A stretch of DNA of 64,000 bases from CAVTPD01 sp963736575 (GCA_963736575.1 CAVTPD010000003.1:806001-870000); one strand, 5' to 3'; positions 34,401 to 43,585 are shown, numbered from the stretch's first letter. The notes: generated by a model not told the origin, from the letters alone. Numbers and translations are program-made.

Positions 34401-37018
34401 GTTAATAACATGCCGCGCTTGTCGCCTTCGGGCAAACGAACTCCCAAAAAGGATTCGTACGGATAATACGGAATGGTAAATCGGTCTACACTAAAATCAC
34501 CGCCCGGCTCGTACACTTTTCCTTTAAAGTGCGCATTTAAAACCCCTGGTGCGTCTTCGTCTAAATTGAAAGAGGCTTTAATAAAGGCTTTTCCTTCCGA
34601 ATTTACTTTGCCATCGAATATGGTTTGCGATTCTGGGTACCAATCACGGGCAGCGTCATCGAAGGCGTAATCCTGGTATTTGGGGAATTCGGTTTTTCCT
34701 TTGGTAAATACTACTTCAAATTCAGCCCGTACGTTTTTAGCCACAGCGCCATGCAGCCATTTTACTTCCAGTTCACCGGAAACATTTTTGTCGCTGGCCG
34801 TTAGTTTATCTTTTCCGAAGTCTAGTTTTATTTTTAATCGGTTGGGTTTAATGGCTTCAATTTTCAGGTTTTTACTGAATTCGGTACCGCCAACGTACAC
34901 TTTAGCCGTCCAGTTTCCGGTTGGGGCATCGTCGTCTGTTTTGCAGATGAAACTGTACACGCCTTTTTCACCCGTGGTTTTGGTGATTTTCTGAATCACT
35001 CTGCCTTCCGGATTAATTAATTCAAACGAAACCGGATGATTTTTAGGTAGTGTGTGGTTTTTGTCTTCCAACATAAAGCTTAAAAACAGGGTATCTCCCG
35101 GACGCCAAACTCCGCGTTCCCCGTAAATGAATCCCTTCAGCCCTTTATCAATTTTTGTCCCCGAAATATCAAAGTTGCTCAAGGAAAGTGAATAACCGTC
35201 TTGTACTTTTAGATAGGTAAACTGATCGCCTTTTTTGGCTAATACTATAAACGGTTTGCGTTCAAGCTTCACATCGGCCTGACCTTGATCGTTGGTAGTT
35301 CCTTTGTTGATTAATTGTTGCTGGTAATCGTAAATTTCTACGTCAACCCCAGAAAGCGGATCGGTGTTTTTCAGATCTGCCACCGTAACCAAAATAGAAT
35401 GTTCGGCACCCATTTTGGCAATCACACCCAAGTCGGTACAAACTACGTTGCGTTCAATTTTTCTTCTACTTCCGTAATAAGAAACATGGCACGGATTGTC
35501 TCGTTCTTGCCAGTCGTAACCGGGTGGATAATAATAATCTTCTATGCCATCCCAGTTAGAGGTTTCGTCTTCGGGCTCGTCCCAATTTTCTTCTACTTCG
35601 GCTAAATCGTCTTCGGTACCTGTATTTCCACAGAAGTAAGCGGAATAACTTTTTCGGAAACCAATTTCTACATGGTAAATCACACCCGGTTCCGGTTCTA
35701 TGTAACTGGCCAAATCTACCGCATAACGGCTCCATTTGTTGGGTTCAAAAACTCCTGCGGTATTAAGGTCTATTTTTGTTTTGAAAACAGGGCGCGCTAC
35801 ACGTCTTAAATTGCTGTTGTCGTCGTAATTGTTGTCTTGGAAAAACTGTAAAACGTTGTTCTTAAAAATTTTGGTAACGGTTAAATCCACCGACTTCAGC
35901 CCCACGGCTTCAAAAGGGAAAATCAATCCTTCGGAAGTAGGAATAATATTTCCTTCGCCTAAAAGACGGGTTTCTGGTTTGGTTTGTTCAAAGATTAGGG
36001 TTTTCTCAAAGTTGCGTTTCAGCTTATAATTAAGAATGTTCTTAATGCCAGTATGCACGGTAAGTTTTTTACTTCCTTTTAAACGGCTAGACGGATAGGC
36101 TTTCACTACATTTCCCGTAACGGTATATTTTAATTTTGTTCCGGCTAAGGTGATTAAGCCATTTAAATCTTGGTTTTCGTCAATCGGGTCAGAAAAACGA
36201 ATTTCTATGTATTGGCTTGGACTTAAGTGGGCCTCGGCCGACATCACTTTAAAGTTATTTAGCCCGGGGATTTCAACCTTGGAACGTCCGGCGTCTTCTA
36301 CATTGATGGCTTCTCCGTTCCATTCCAATTCAACTTCGCTATCGTCCAAAGCACGTGTTACATTTTCTATGGTAAACTGATGTTTGTATTCGGCAGAAAA
36401 AGAATGATCCCACGTAATCTTTAATCCGTTGCCGTTTTGCTTGGCCGTTAAGGTTTTTTCAATGTATTCGTTTTTAGCATAATCGGCCGTTAAAATATAC
36501 CCGCGGATAAACTGCTTTTTCAGGTCATTATTCTCATAGGTATTTACGCCGTCTACATTAACCGAAAAAGCTTGTTTTATAATATGAAAGTTGAATTTGA
36601 AAGTTTCTAGTTCTTCTTTTACCTCAAAAAGATCTTCTAAATCGAATTTACATTCGTACACTTTACCAGATTCTAGTCTATTCTCTGGCGTAAATTCTAT
36701 GGTGTAATGGTCTAACCAAATGGCTTTACCCGCAATAGAAGGCGAAAACTTAAACAAGTCATTATCCGCTTCTTTGCCAATTTGATTGGTATCTGCCGCC
36801 GATTTTACAAAACGAATCCGAATGGCATCGTCTGACTTTATAGTCCCAGAAGTATATGCCGAAATAAATTCTGCAAAAGCAGGATCTACTTTTATGGGTT
36901 GGTATTGATCGGAGGCATCGTCTGAAGAACAGGCCGCTAATAAGGCAATAAGAACTAGGGAAAATCCATAAAAACAGGATTTCAGAACGGTAATAAAAGA
37001 CTTCATAAACAATTTCAA
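31436..37018 (-). CDS. Alpha-2-macroglobulin family lipoprotein, very large
   Basis: An 1860-residue envelope protein with a lipobox near residue 30 (LLAAC). Bacterial alpha-2-macroglobulins trap attacking proteases. Visible parts: N-terminal beta domains, an MG2-like segment around GFIYGERGVWRPGDTLFLS (about 625-650), a bait/MG7-10 region, and the thioester domain with YPHGCVEQTTSG, Cys1409 and Gln1412 forming the reactive thioester. An alpha-helical TED domain follows, then the C-terminal receptor-like domain. The usual partner gene pbpC (penicillin-binding protein 1C) is not adjacent: downstream lies a repeat-rich stretch. A start four codons later (MKSFITVL) is equally possible. Confidence 0.92.
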   Translation of the reverse strand: MKLFMKSFITVLKSCFYGFSLVLIALLAACSSDDASDQYQPIKVDPAFAEFISAYTSGTIKSDDAIRIRFVKSAADTNQIGKEADNDLFKFSPSIAGKAIWLDHYTIEFTPENRLESGKVYECKFDLEDLFEVKEELETFKFNFHIIKQAFSVNVDGVNTYENNDLKKQFIRGYILTADYAKNEYIEKTLTAKQNGNGLKITWDHSFSAEYKHQFTIENVTRALDDSEVELEWNGEAINVEDAGRSKVEIPGLNNFKVMSAEAHLSPSQYIEIRFSDPIDENQDLNGLITLAGTKLKYTVTGNVVKAYPSSRLKGSKKLTVHTGIKNILNYKLKRNFEKTLIFEQTKPETRLLGEGNIIPTSEGLIFPFEAVGLKSVDLTVTKIFKNNVLQFFQDNNYDDNSNLRRVARPVFKTKIDLNTAGVFEPNKWSRYAVDLASYIEPEPGVIYHVEIGFRKSYSAYFCGNTGTEDDLAEVEENWDEPEDETSNWDGIEDYYYPPGYDWQERDNPCHVSYYGSRRKIERNVVCTDLGVIAKMGAEHSILVTVADLKNTDPLSGVDVEIYDYQQQLINKGTTNDQGQADVKLERKPFIVLAKKGDQFTYLKVQDGYSLSLSNFDISGTKIDKGLKGFIYGERGVWRPGDTLFLSFMLEDKNHTLPKNHPVSFELINPEGRVIQKITKTTGEKGVYSFICKTDDDAPTGNWTAKVYVGGTEFSKNLKIEAIKPNRLKIKLDFGKDKLTASDKNVSGELEVKWLHGAVAKNVRAEFEVVFTKGKTEFPKYQDYAFDDAARDWYPESQTIFDGKVNSEGKAFIKASFNLDEDAPGVLNAHFKGKVYEPGGDFSVDRFTIPYYPYESFLGVRLPEGDKRGMLLTDTNHTVDIVCLNPDGKPVTRNGVKVELYKLDWRWWWDNSSNNVPSYVTQSYNRPMQEGIINVSGGKGSWTLRMNYPEWGRYYVRVCDPVTGHCAGKLFYMDWPGWAGKAKRDYPGAASMLEFSADKENYAVGETIQLSVPGSGEGRALISIENGSKVLETFWTQLNKGENAIEIPVKPEMAPNVFVHVTALQPHAQTVNDLPIRRYGVIPIMIDNPETHLEPQIKMAKTLSPGKKVSITVSEKEGKAMTYTLAVVDEGLLDLTRFQTPDPWNEFYKREALGVNTWDMYNLVMGAFGGEMQTLMGIGGDAEVSNEAKEKANRFKPVVTFFGPYSIAASGSKTHSFTMPQYVGSVRTMVVARNEEAYGSAEKATPVKQSLMVLGTLPRVVGPKEKIKLPVNVFAYSNSVKDVQVKITVNDKLKIIGTSSKTISFSEEGDQLVEFDLEAPEITGIAQVKIEAKGGGETAVHEIELDVRNANPPVTKTTTKVLQPGESWENSVPTLGVKRSNSAALEVSSLPAINLESRLHYLIRYPHGCVEQTTSGAFPQLYLSSLMQLNSQQVERTEQNVKAAIDRLRSFQTSAGGFTYWPGHTEESDWGSSYAGHFLVEAKRKGFNVGAMLNEWKSYQKKMAARWTRNTTSGYYRSDLMQAYRLYTLALAGSAEMGIMNRLREDEQLSQQAKYTLASAYAVVGLKDAAEQLIASANTEVKPYREFSYTYGSSTRDEAMMLETMALLKDYDRALPLMKTVAANLNSQRWLSTQETAYSLMAISRLVENNKSEEPIHFMMVYGSETKDFQSEEVLMKTELKQQYGSTKNLQVKNTSKQVLFVTVTQQGVPAIGAEENGQNELQMSVNYMDKNGNRVNPADLPQGTDFIASVKITNPGMRGDLKEMALTQVFPSGWEIQNSRMDEVTEFYSADKADYLDIRDDRVYTYFDLQKGKSKTFNVVLTATYAGEFYQPAVRCEAMYDNSVYAQKAGQWVKVRLEE

Positions 37019-37135
37019 TTAGGCTGAAAAATACAAGAAAACAATATACTAGGCTTTCTGAAAAGATTGTCTTTTTTCGGTCTTAAAAAGAACTGAATTT
37101 ATGATCGTAGGGTTGATATATTCTAATGACTTATT

Positions 37136-37837
37136 TTGACTAAAAATAAACTTCAAAATATATTAATTGATAACCTTCCTTGGTTTGTTACAGGGTTCCT
37201 TACTATTTTTTTAGTGGGAAGCTATTTTATTTTTCCGGCTTATGAACAATTTATAGATACGGCGTTTGAAATCTTAACCAGTGGAGATAGAGATAGAATA
37301 AGTGTATGGGTAAAAGGTTTTGGAATGTGGGGACCATTAGTAATAGTTTTTGCTATGGTATTACAGATGTTCACATTAGTTATTAATAGCGTTTTATTAA
37401 TTCTGATTTCTATTCTGGCTTATGGTAAAATTTGGGGGTCTATATTAAGCTTAGTGGCTATTTTAGTTGCTTCAACTGTAGGTTATTTTATGGGTAAATA
37501 CCTTGGTGAACCCGCTATAAAGAAAATTTTAGGAGAAAAAGCAGAAAAAAACGTTTATGAAAAGGTAAAAAAATACGGGGTCTGGGCTGTTATACTTTCG
37601 CGGGTATCACCATTTTTAAGTAATGATGCTATCAGTTTTATTACTGGGTTAGCTAAGATGAATTATTTTAAATTTATGGCAGCAACAATAATTGGCATTA
37701 CCCCACTAATAGGTCTAATTGCATGGTTAGAAGAAGATTGGGAAAATCTAAAAAGTGTATTGATTTGGATTTCGGTAATAAGTTTAGTGCTTTTTGGTGT
37801 CTATTTATTTTTTCAATTCCGAAAAAAGAAAGCCTAA
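37136..37837 (+). CDS. TVP38/TMEM64 (VTT domain) membrane protein
   Basis: A 233-residue protein with about six transmembrane helices, starting at TTG. The central motifs LVINSVLLILISILAYGKIWGSILSLVAILVASTVGYFMGKYLG and VILSRVSPFLSNDAISFITGLAKMNYFKF match the VTT/DedA-like fold (the F-P-hydrophobic and G-x-x-x-S-R patterns). These inner-membrane proteins are linked to lipid scrambling or membrane homeostasis; the substrate is not defined here. It is a single gene, divergent from the alpha-2-macroglobulin. Confidence 0.85.
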   Translation: MTKNKLQNILIDNLPWFVTGFLTIFLVGSYFIFPAYEQFIDTAFEILTSGDRDRISVWVKGFGMWGPLVIVFAMVLQMFTLVINSVLLILISILAYGKIWGSILSLVAILVASTVGYFMGKYLGEPAIKKILGEKAEKNVYEKVKKYGVWAVILSRVSPFLSNDAISFITGLAKMNYFKFMAATIIGITPLIGLIAWLEEDWENLKSVLIWISVISLVLFGVYLFFQFRKKKA

Positions 37838-37929
37838 AACCTTATTAGTGCTTTTTAAAAAATAACGACTTCATTTGAAACCATTTACCCCATTTAAATG
37901 GTTAAAACTATAACCTAAATTACCAACCC

Positions 37930-39489
37930 ATGTCAGCACATATTGTAGGAAATGCACAACATTTTTTAAACGGAGATAAAAAAGAAATTACCATAGGTGA
38001 CAAAGAACTTTTATTGGTTAAAAATGAAGATCAATTTTTTGCCATAGATGCCAAATGTTCCCATTACGGCGCACCACTAATAAAAGGGGCAGTTTCCGGA
38101 AGTCATGTAATTTGCCCGTGGCACCACGCTTGTTTTGATTTAAAAGATGGTTGTTTGGAAGAACCGCCAGGCACCGATAATCTAAATGCATATAGAGTTG
38201 AAATAAAAGGCAACGATGTGGTGCTTTTTATAGAAGACCAAATCCCCACTAAGATTTACGCCGCAACTACCAAAGAACATTATGTTTTAATTGGTGGTGG
38301 TAATGCCTCTTTTTACGCTGCTAAGGCTTTACGTGAAAATGACTTTACGGGTAAAATAACCATACTTTCTGCCGAAAATCATTTCCCTTATGATCGTATT
38401 AAATGCAGCAAAGCTTTTCCGGAAGATGGTGTAAAACCAGAATCTATTGAATTAAAAAACGAAGCTTTTTTTAAGCAATTCAGTATAGAAGTAAAGAAGA
38501 ACCAAAAAGTAGCTGCTTTAAATGTAGATGCTAAAAGGGTAACGACAACAGCTGGTCTAGATTACTTTTACGACAAAGTTTTAATTGCTACGGGTGGTAA
38601 GGTTAGAAAATTAAACGTGCCGGGTGCTCAACTTAAAAACGTTTACACCCTTCGGTCTATAGAAAATACTAACACTATTATTTCTGCCTGTAAAGGAATA
38701 CAAAAAGTGGTAGTCATTGGTTCTTCTTTTATAGGTTTAGAAAGTGCTTCCGCTTTAAGAAAAAAAGGATTAGAAGTACATGTTGTTGGCTTAGAAGAAA
38801 TTCCTTTTGCTAGCAAATGGGGAGAACGCGTTGGTTTAATGATGAAGAAACTACATGAAGACAACGGTGTTATTTTTCATAGCAGCAGAAAACTAACCGC
38901 TATTGAAGGAAATGGTAGAGCCGAAAAAGTAATTTTAGATAACGGAGAAACCATAGAAACTGAATTGGTACTTGTGGGTATTGGTGTTACACCCGCCACC
39001 GATTTTATTGAAGATTTAACCATAGAACAAGACGATTCTGTTTCAACCGATGAATATTTAAGCATCTCTGAAAACATTTATGCTGCTGGTGACGTTGCAC
39101 AATTTCCGTATAAGAATAAATTGACACGAATTGAGCATTGGAGACTAGCCGCCCAGCTAGGAACAGTTGCCGGAAGTAATATGGCGGGGGCTAAAATAGC
39201 GTTTGATAAAGTGCCTTTTTTCTGGACCATGCAGCACGGTAAAAACATACGTTATGTAGGTTTTACTAAAGATTATGATGAAATTCTTTACCACGGAAAT
39301 GTAGAAGAAATGACCTTTTTGGCTTTCTACATTAAAGGCAGAGAAATTGAAGCGGTTTTAGGTATGAACAGAGATACCGATTTAGCTGCCATAGAATTAT
39401 TAATGCAACACAAACGTATGCCAGAGGCTACCTTAATAGGAAATCAGGAAATATCTTGGACAGATTTAGCATTGCCATTTAATCAATAA
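37930..39489 (+). CDS. Rieske / AIF-like FAD-dependent reductase
   Basis: A 519-residue fusion. Residues about 5-100 are a Rieske [2Fe-2S] domain: KCSHYGAPL and CPWHHACFD supply the Cys-His pairs. Residues about 115-400 are a pyridine-nucleotide disulfide-type reductase with an FAD motif (YVLIGGGNASFYAAKAL), an NAD(P) motif (VVVIGSSFIGLESASAL) and the second FAD motif (ENIYAAGDVAQFP). A C-terminal reductase domain ends the protein. This architecture equals the AIFM3-like ferredoxin-reductase group; it probably passes NAD(P)H electrons to an oxygenase or other acceptor, unknown here. The next gene follows after four bases. Confidence 0.92.
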   Translation: MSAHIVGNAQHFLNGDKKEITIGDKELLLVKNEDQFFAIDAKCSHYGAPLIKGAVSGSHVICPWHHACFDLKDGCLEEPPGTDNLNAYRVEIKGNDVVLFIEDQIPTKIYAATTKEHYVLIGGGNASFYAAKALRENDFTGKITILSAENHFPYDRIKCSKAFPEDGVKPESIELKNEAFFKQFSIEVKKNQKVAALNVDAKRVTTTAGLDYFYDKVLIATGGKVRKLNVPGAQLKNVYTLRSIENTNTIISACKGIQKVVVIGSSFIGLESASALRKKGLEVHVVGLEEIPFASKWGERVGLMMKKLHEDNGVIFHSSRKLTAIEGNGRAEKVILDNGETIETELVLVGIGVTPATDFIEDLTIEQDDSVSTDEYLSISENIYAAGDVAQFPYKNKLTRIEHWRLAAQLGTVAGSNMAGAKIAFDKVPFFWTMQHGKNIRYVGFTKDYDEILYHGNVEEMTFLAFYIKGREIEAVLGMNRDTDLAAIELLMQHKRMPEATLIGNQEISWTDLALPFNQ

Positions 39490-39493
39490 ATTT

Positions 39494-40297
39494 ATGAGCG
39501 GAAAATTAATCGGACAGGTTGCAATTGTTACGGGTTCAAGTTCTGGTATTGGTCAAGCCGTAGCCATTGAAATGGCAAAACAAGGAGCCAACATAGTAAT
39601 TACTTACCATAGTTCAATAGACGGTGCGTTAGACACACAAAAACAAATTGAAGAACAAACATCTTCAGAAACAATAATTGCCCAATTGAATGTTGGAAAT
39701 GAAAAAAGTGTAAAGGAAGTTTTTGAACAAGCGCTTAAAAAGTGGGGGCATTTAGATATCCTAGTAAGCAATGCTGGTATACAAAAAGACAGTCCGTTTA
39801 TAGATATGTCACTAGACCAGTGGAAAGGTGTAATTGAAACCAATCTTACCGGTGCTTTTCTTTGCGCCAGAGAAGCGGCTAAAATTTATATAAAGCAGGG
39901 CGTTACCAAACGTTCTTGTGCGGCTGGTAAAATTATTTTTATGAGCAGTGTTCATGAAATTATTCCATGGGCAGGGCATGTAAATTATGCCGCCGCTAAA
40001 GGGGGTATTAATATGTTTATGAAATCGCTTTCTCAGGAATTAGCAGATGAGAAAATTAGAGTAAATAGCATTGCTCCTGGAGCCATAAAAACACCTATTA
40101 ATAAAGACGTGTGGCAAGACGAAAACAAAAGCAAACAATTATTAGAACTTATACCCTACAAAAGGTTAGGCGTTCCAGAAGATATTAGTAAAGCTACCGC
40201 TTGGATGGCTAGCGATGATGCTGATTACATTAATGGTACCAGTTTATTTATTGATGGTGGCATGACCGTATATCCATCATTTGATGATAACGGCTAA
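39494..40297 (+). CDS. SDR oxidoreductase, glucose 1-dehydrogenase-like
   Basis: A 267-residue classical short-chain dehydrogenase. The coenzyme motif is TGSSSGIGQAVA, the structural motif NAG (SNAGIQKD), the catalytic Ser lies in FMSSVHEI and the YAAAKGG motif has Tyr and Lys. The C-terminal phrase YINGTSLFIDGGMT and overall pattern resemble Bacillus glucose 1-dehydrogenase, but SDR substrates cannot be assigned with confidence. Four bases separate it from the Rieske reductase, so they are one operon and may act on the same pathway. Confidence 0.9.
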   Translation: MSGKLIGQVAIVTGSSSGIGQAVAIEMAKQGANIVITYHSSIDGALDTQKQIEEQTSSETIIAQLNVGNEKSVKEVFEQALKKWGHLDILVSNAGIQKDSPFIDMSLDQWKGVIETNLTGAFLCAREAAKIYIKQGVTKRSCAAGKIIFMSSVHEIIPWAGHVNYAAAKGGINMFMKSLSQELADEKIRVNSIAPGAIKTPINKDVWQDENKSKQLLELIPYKRLGVPEDISKATAWMASDDADYINGTSLFIDGGMTVYPSFDDNG

Positions 40298-40307
40298 ATA
40301 GCTACTA

Positions 40308-40529
40308 TTAAACAATAACTGGTCTTTCTACAGCTATGTTATTTATAGAAAGGATTTCTAAGCCGCTTATATTCTCATCCATGTGTTTATCAAACAATTC
40401 TATAAACACTTCTCTAAACTCATTAGTATCTGTTTCTTCTTCTTTTAGTTCGGAAGAAACAAGTTGGTTAGAAGCAGCAGGATTAACTTTCTTCAATTGA
40501 TAGGTGATTTTGAACTTTCTATTGTTCAT
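40308..40529 (-). CDS. Small acidic protein, third gene of a sigma operon
   Basis: From the ATG that overlaps the upstream stop by 11 bases (MNNRKFKITYQLKKVNPAA) the protein has 73 residues. It has no transmembrane segment and no recognisable domain; the middle is acidic (SELKEEETDTNEFREVFIELFDKHMDE). A longer frame to 40658 exists but overlaps the previous gene for 140 bases, so the short start is preferred. Function unknown; operon position suggests a link with the sigma factor. Confidence 0.55.
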   Translation of the reverse strand: MNNRKFKITYQLKKVNPAASNQLVSSELKEEETDTNEFREVFIELFDKHMDENISGLEILSINNIAVERPVIV

Positions 40530-40851
40530 CTTCTTCAGGTTTAACTTGGCAAAAACGAGATTTAAACGCCCTTTTAAATTTATTACGGTCTTCTTCGGAC
40601 ATGTTATCTTGCATAAAATCAGGTCTGTGATTTTTACAACATCTTCCTTTTTTTCCACCGCCCCAGATCCCGAAAAGTATCTTGGTCATGAGCATCAATC
40701 CGGCCGCTTGCCAAAAATTAATTGTTGTCACACCAAAGATATCCGGCATTAGCCAATTCCATAGTTGCATTAATATAAATACAACCGCTGCTAGTATGGC
40801 TACTCCAAAAGGTACCCAAAGCAGGCATTTCTTAGTACAAGTTCGCTTCAT
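40519..40851 (-). CDS. Cysteine-containing small membrane protein in a sigma operon
   Basis: A 110-residue protein with two transmembrane helices (about 11-30 and 44-63). Cys residues flank the membrane parts (TCTKKC near the start, KGRCCKNHRPDF after the second helix), which could bind a metal or respond to redox. The C-terminus is charged (MSEEDRNKFKRAFKSRFCQ). It follows the sigma gene after two bases. No anti-sigma family is recognised, but the location and topology fit a membrane regulator of the sigma factor (inference). Confidence 0.65.
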   Translation of the reverse strand: MKRTCTKKCLLWVPFGVAILAAVVFILMQLWNWLMPDIFGVTTINFWQAAGLMLMTKILFGIWGGGKKGRCCKNHRPDFMQDNMSEEDRNKFKRAFKSRFCQVKPEEDEQ

Positions 40852-40853
40852 TT

Positions 40854-41390
40854 TTATAATTCTTCATACAAGTGATACAATTTTTTTCTTAAATACAGTA
40901 CAGCATAGCGTTTACGTGACAGGAGCGTGTTTTTTGGTATCTTCCATTCGCTTTCCATTTCTTCAAATGACTTACGTTCAAGCTCATGTGCTACAAAAAC
41001 AAGTCTTTGCTCTTCGGGTAATTCCGCTAGACCTGCTTCCAAAGTTTCATGCAAAATCGACTTCATCATTTCGTCTTCTGGCGTATTGTTGAAATCTGGT
41101 ATATTATCAAATAACGAGAGGTTTTCTCCTTCCTCAATAGGTTGCATTTTGCTAAAGTTTACCGGCTTTTTCTTTCGGTATAAGTCAGCAATTTTATTTT
41201 TGGCTACACGGAACAACCAAGCACTTACTTTTTCAATAGAACCCAAAGTGTTATTACCAAACAAAAACTGATAGAAAACATCTTGCATTATATCTTCCGC
41301 ATCCTCTTCGTACGGCACCCTTTTCCGAATGAAGCCTTTTAAGCGATCCTGCTCCACCAAAAATTGTTTTTCTTTCTGCTCTTGGGTCAT
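40854..41390 (-). CDS. ECF-type sigma factor
   Basis: A 178-residue sigma-70-like protein. Region 2 (about 10-80) has PYEEDAEDIMQDVFYQFLFG and VSAWLFRVAKNKIADLYRKK. Region 4 (about 115-170) has LPEEQRLVFVAHELERKSFEEMESEWKIPKNTLLSRKRYAVLYLRK, a helix-turn-helix. Three genes in a row (sigma, membrane protein, small acidic protein) with gaps of two and overlap of 11 bases form one operon. It is the third ECF sigma factor in the window. The target regulon is unknown. Confidence 0.9.
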   Translation of the reverse strand: MTQEQKEKQFLVEQDRLKGFIRKRVPYEEDAEDIMQDVFYQFLFGNNTLGSIEKVSAWLFRVAKNKIADLYRKKKPVNFSKMQPIEEGENLSLFDNIPDFNNTPEDEMMKSILHETLEAGLAELPEEQRLVFVAHELERKSFEEMESEWKIPKNTLLSRKRYAVLYLRKKLYHLYEEL

Positions 41391-41552
41391 TCAATTGGGA
41401 TATACTTATGAAGTCGCATGAATCTATAAAATATTGTATGCTTAGTAGAAATAATTTTACTATCGTTAAATATGTTACAACATCTTTCTGCTTTTTTATG
41501 CTGAATTGTGCGTATTAATTAGTATATTAAAGGTTCATCAAACTATATAATC

Positions 41553-43517
41553 ATGAAATTTGTAAAATGTTTCATTTTATTGATTTTCTCTATGTCTTCT
41601 TTTTGGAGTGCGGCACAGAGTATAAAAATTAATCAGGTAGGTTATTATTCTACCGAAAGTAAAACGGCCATTGTGCCCTCCAATTCTTCTACAGAATTTA
41701 AAATTTATTCAGCAGATACAGACCAAGAAGTGTATTCGGGTACTTTAGGTTCGGCTAACTATTGGGAGTTTTCAGCTGAAAACGTTAAAGTGGCTAATTT
41801 TAGTGATTTTACTGTTGAAGGAAATTATTATTTAACGGTTGATGGTCTTCCTGATTCATATGAATTCAGCATAAAAAACAATATTAATAAAGAACCGTTT
41901 AAAGCCGCTATGAAAGCCTATTATTTTAATAGAGCTTCTATGGCCATTACGCAAGAATTTGGCGGTATTCATAAACGTGCTTTAGGCCACCCAGATAATG
42001 TTGTTTACATTCATTCTTCGGCAGCTAGTACAGAAAGGCCAACGGGTTCTACTATTTCGGCACCAAAAGGATGGTACGATGCAGGGGATTACGGTAAATA
42101 TGTAGTGAATTCCGGAATTAGTACCTACAGTATTTTAGCTATATATGAGCATTTCCCTGAATTCTGTAAAACTACCGATACTAATATTCCTGAAAGCGGT
42201 AATTCTATACCCGACGTTTTAGAAGAAGCTAAATGGAATTTAGATTGGATGTTGGATATGCAAGACCCAAATGATGGTGGTGTCTATCACAAACTAACCA
42301 CACTAAATTTTGCTGGCGAAGATATGCCCAACCAAGCTACCGCCAATAGATATGTTGTTATGAAAGCTACGGCCGCTACTTTAGATTTTGCTGCTGTAAT
42401 GGCACAAGCCAGCCGTATTTTTTCTGAATACGAAACAGAATTTCCTGGTTATTCTGCCAGATGTTTACAAGCGGCTGAAGATGCTTGGGATTGGGCACAA
42501 AACAATCCTTCTGTTTATTATAGCCAACCGGCTGATGTTAAAACAGGAGCCTACGGAGACAGAAACGTAGCGGATGAATTTGATTGGGCAGCTGCTGAAT
42601 TATACATTACTACAAAAGATGACCAATATTTAACTGCTACAAATTTATTAAGTTCAGATATTAATACACCAGGTTGGGCAGATGTTAAAGGCTTATCGTG
42701 GATTTCATTAGCGCACCATATTGATAATTTAACGGATGCCGCTAACACAACCGCTATCCGTAATAAAGTAATTTCACATGCCAACACTCTTCGTGGCAGG
42801 TACAATACTTCAGCTTATAAAACAACAATAGAAAACTTCTATTGGGGCAGTAACTCATTGGTAGGTAACGACGGTTTAATGTTGATGCAAGCTTTTAAGC
42901 TTACTCAAGATTCTTCTTATTTTGAAGCCGCACTTTCTAACCTAGATTATTTATTGGGTAAAAATGCTACGGGTTATTCTTTTGTAACGGGTGTAGGTTC
43001 TAAAACACCACAAAACATTCATCACCGACAAAGCCAATCGGATGGTATTGCGGAACCTTTACCGGGTTTCTTAGCGGGTGGTCCTCAACCAGGGCAACAA
43101 GACAGGTGTGATTATCCTTCCAACTTAGCGGCTTTAAGTTATTCTGATTCATGGTGTAGTTATGCTAGTAACGAAGTTACGATTAACTGGAACGCGCCTT
43201 TAGCTTATCTTTTGGCAGCTACAGAGACTTATGCTAGAATTGCAGAAGTAGAAGATGGTGGTGAGATTACTAATACATTACCTGGAGAAGAAATTAATAC
43301 CATAAACGTTTATCCTACGGTTTCTACAACTGGTTTTAAAGTAGAAAATACACCTGCAAATACTTCATATGAAATTTTTACACTTCAAGGATATTCTGTA
43401 GAAAATGGTTTTATTTCTGAAAAAAATACTGTGGGCGAGTCTTTAAATAGCGGTGCTTATTTAATTCAGTTACAACATAGAGACAATGTGAGCACTTTTA
43501 AAGTGATTAAGCAGTAG
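41553..43517 (+). CDS. Secreted GH9 cellulase with T9SS sorting domain
   Basis: A 654-residue secreted glycoside hydrolase. After a signal peptide (LLIFSMSSFWSAAQ) comes an Ig-like CelD_N domain (about 23-110) and a GH9 catalytic (alpha/alpha)6 barrel (about 115-565). KGWYDAGDYGKYV holds Asp176 and Asp179 (catalytic base and water-binding), ASNEVTINWNAP holds the general acid Glu541, and the substrate loop includes NIHHRQS. The C-terminus (INVYPTVSTTGFKV, GAYLIQLQH, VIKQ) is T9SS type A. GH9 enzymes are mostly endo- or processive beta-1,4-glucanases acting on cellulose. The gene stands alone, with its own terminator. Confidence 0.93.
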   Translation: MKFVKCFILLIFSMSSFWSAAQSIKINQVGYYSTESKTAIVPSNSSTEFKIYSADTDQEVYSGTLGSANYWEFSAENVKVANFSDFTVEGNYYLTVDGLPDSYEFSIKNNINKEPFKAAMKAYYFNRASMAITQEFGGIHKRALGHPDNVVYIHSSAASTERPTGSTISAPKGWYDAGDYGKYVVNSGISTYSILAIYEHFPEFCKTTDTNIPESGNSIPDVLEEAKWNLDWMLDMQDPNDGGVYHKLTTLNFAGEDMPNQATANRYVVMKATAATLDFAAVMAQASRIFSEYETEFPGYSARCLQAAEDAWDWAQNNPSVYYSQPADVKTGAYGDRNVADEFDWAAAELYITTKDDQYLTATNLLSSDINTPGWADVKGLSWISLAHHIDNLTDAANTTAIRNKVISHANTLRGRYNTSAYKTTIENFYWGSNSLVGNDGLMLMQAFKLTQDSSYFEAALSNLDYLLGKNATGYSFVTGVGSKTPQNIHHRQSQSDGIAEPLPGFLAGGPQPGQQDRCDYPSNLAALSYSDSWCSYASNEVTINWNAPLAYLLAATETYARIAEVEDGGEITNTLPGEEINTINVYPTVSTTGFKVENTPANTSYEIFTLQGYSVENGFISEKNTVGESLNSGAYLIQLQHRDNVSTFKVIKQ

Positions 43518-43538
43518 AAGAAAAGTTTATAAAAAACA

Positions 43539-43566
43539 AAAAGCCCCAATTCAATGGGGCTTTTTT
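43539..43566 (+). terminator. Terminator of the GH9 gene
   Basis: A perfect 10-bp stem (AAAAGCCCCA at 43539-43548, loop ATTCAA, TGGGGCTTTT at 43555-43564) followed by T residues. Confidence 0.9.
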
Positions 43567-43585
43567 ATGCTTAGTTTTTGTTCGA

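Noticed and set aside
40308..40658. Longer start for the small acidic protein (116 residues)
   Set aside because: The extra 43 codons overlap the membrane-protein gene for 140 bases; the ATG at 40529 gives an 11-base overlap as elsewhere in the operon.
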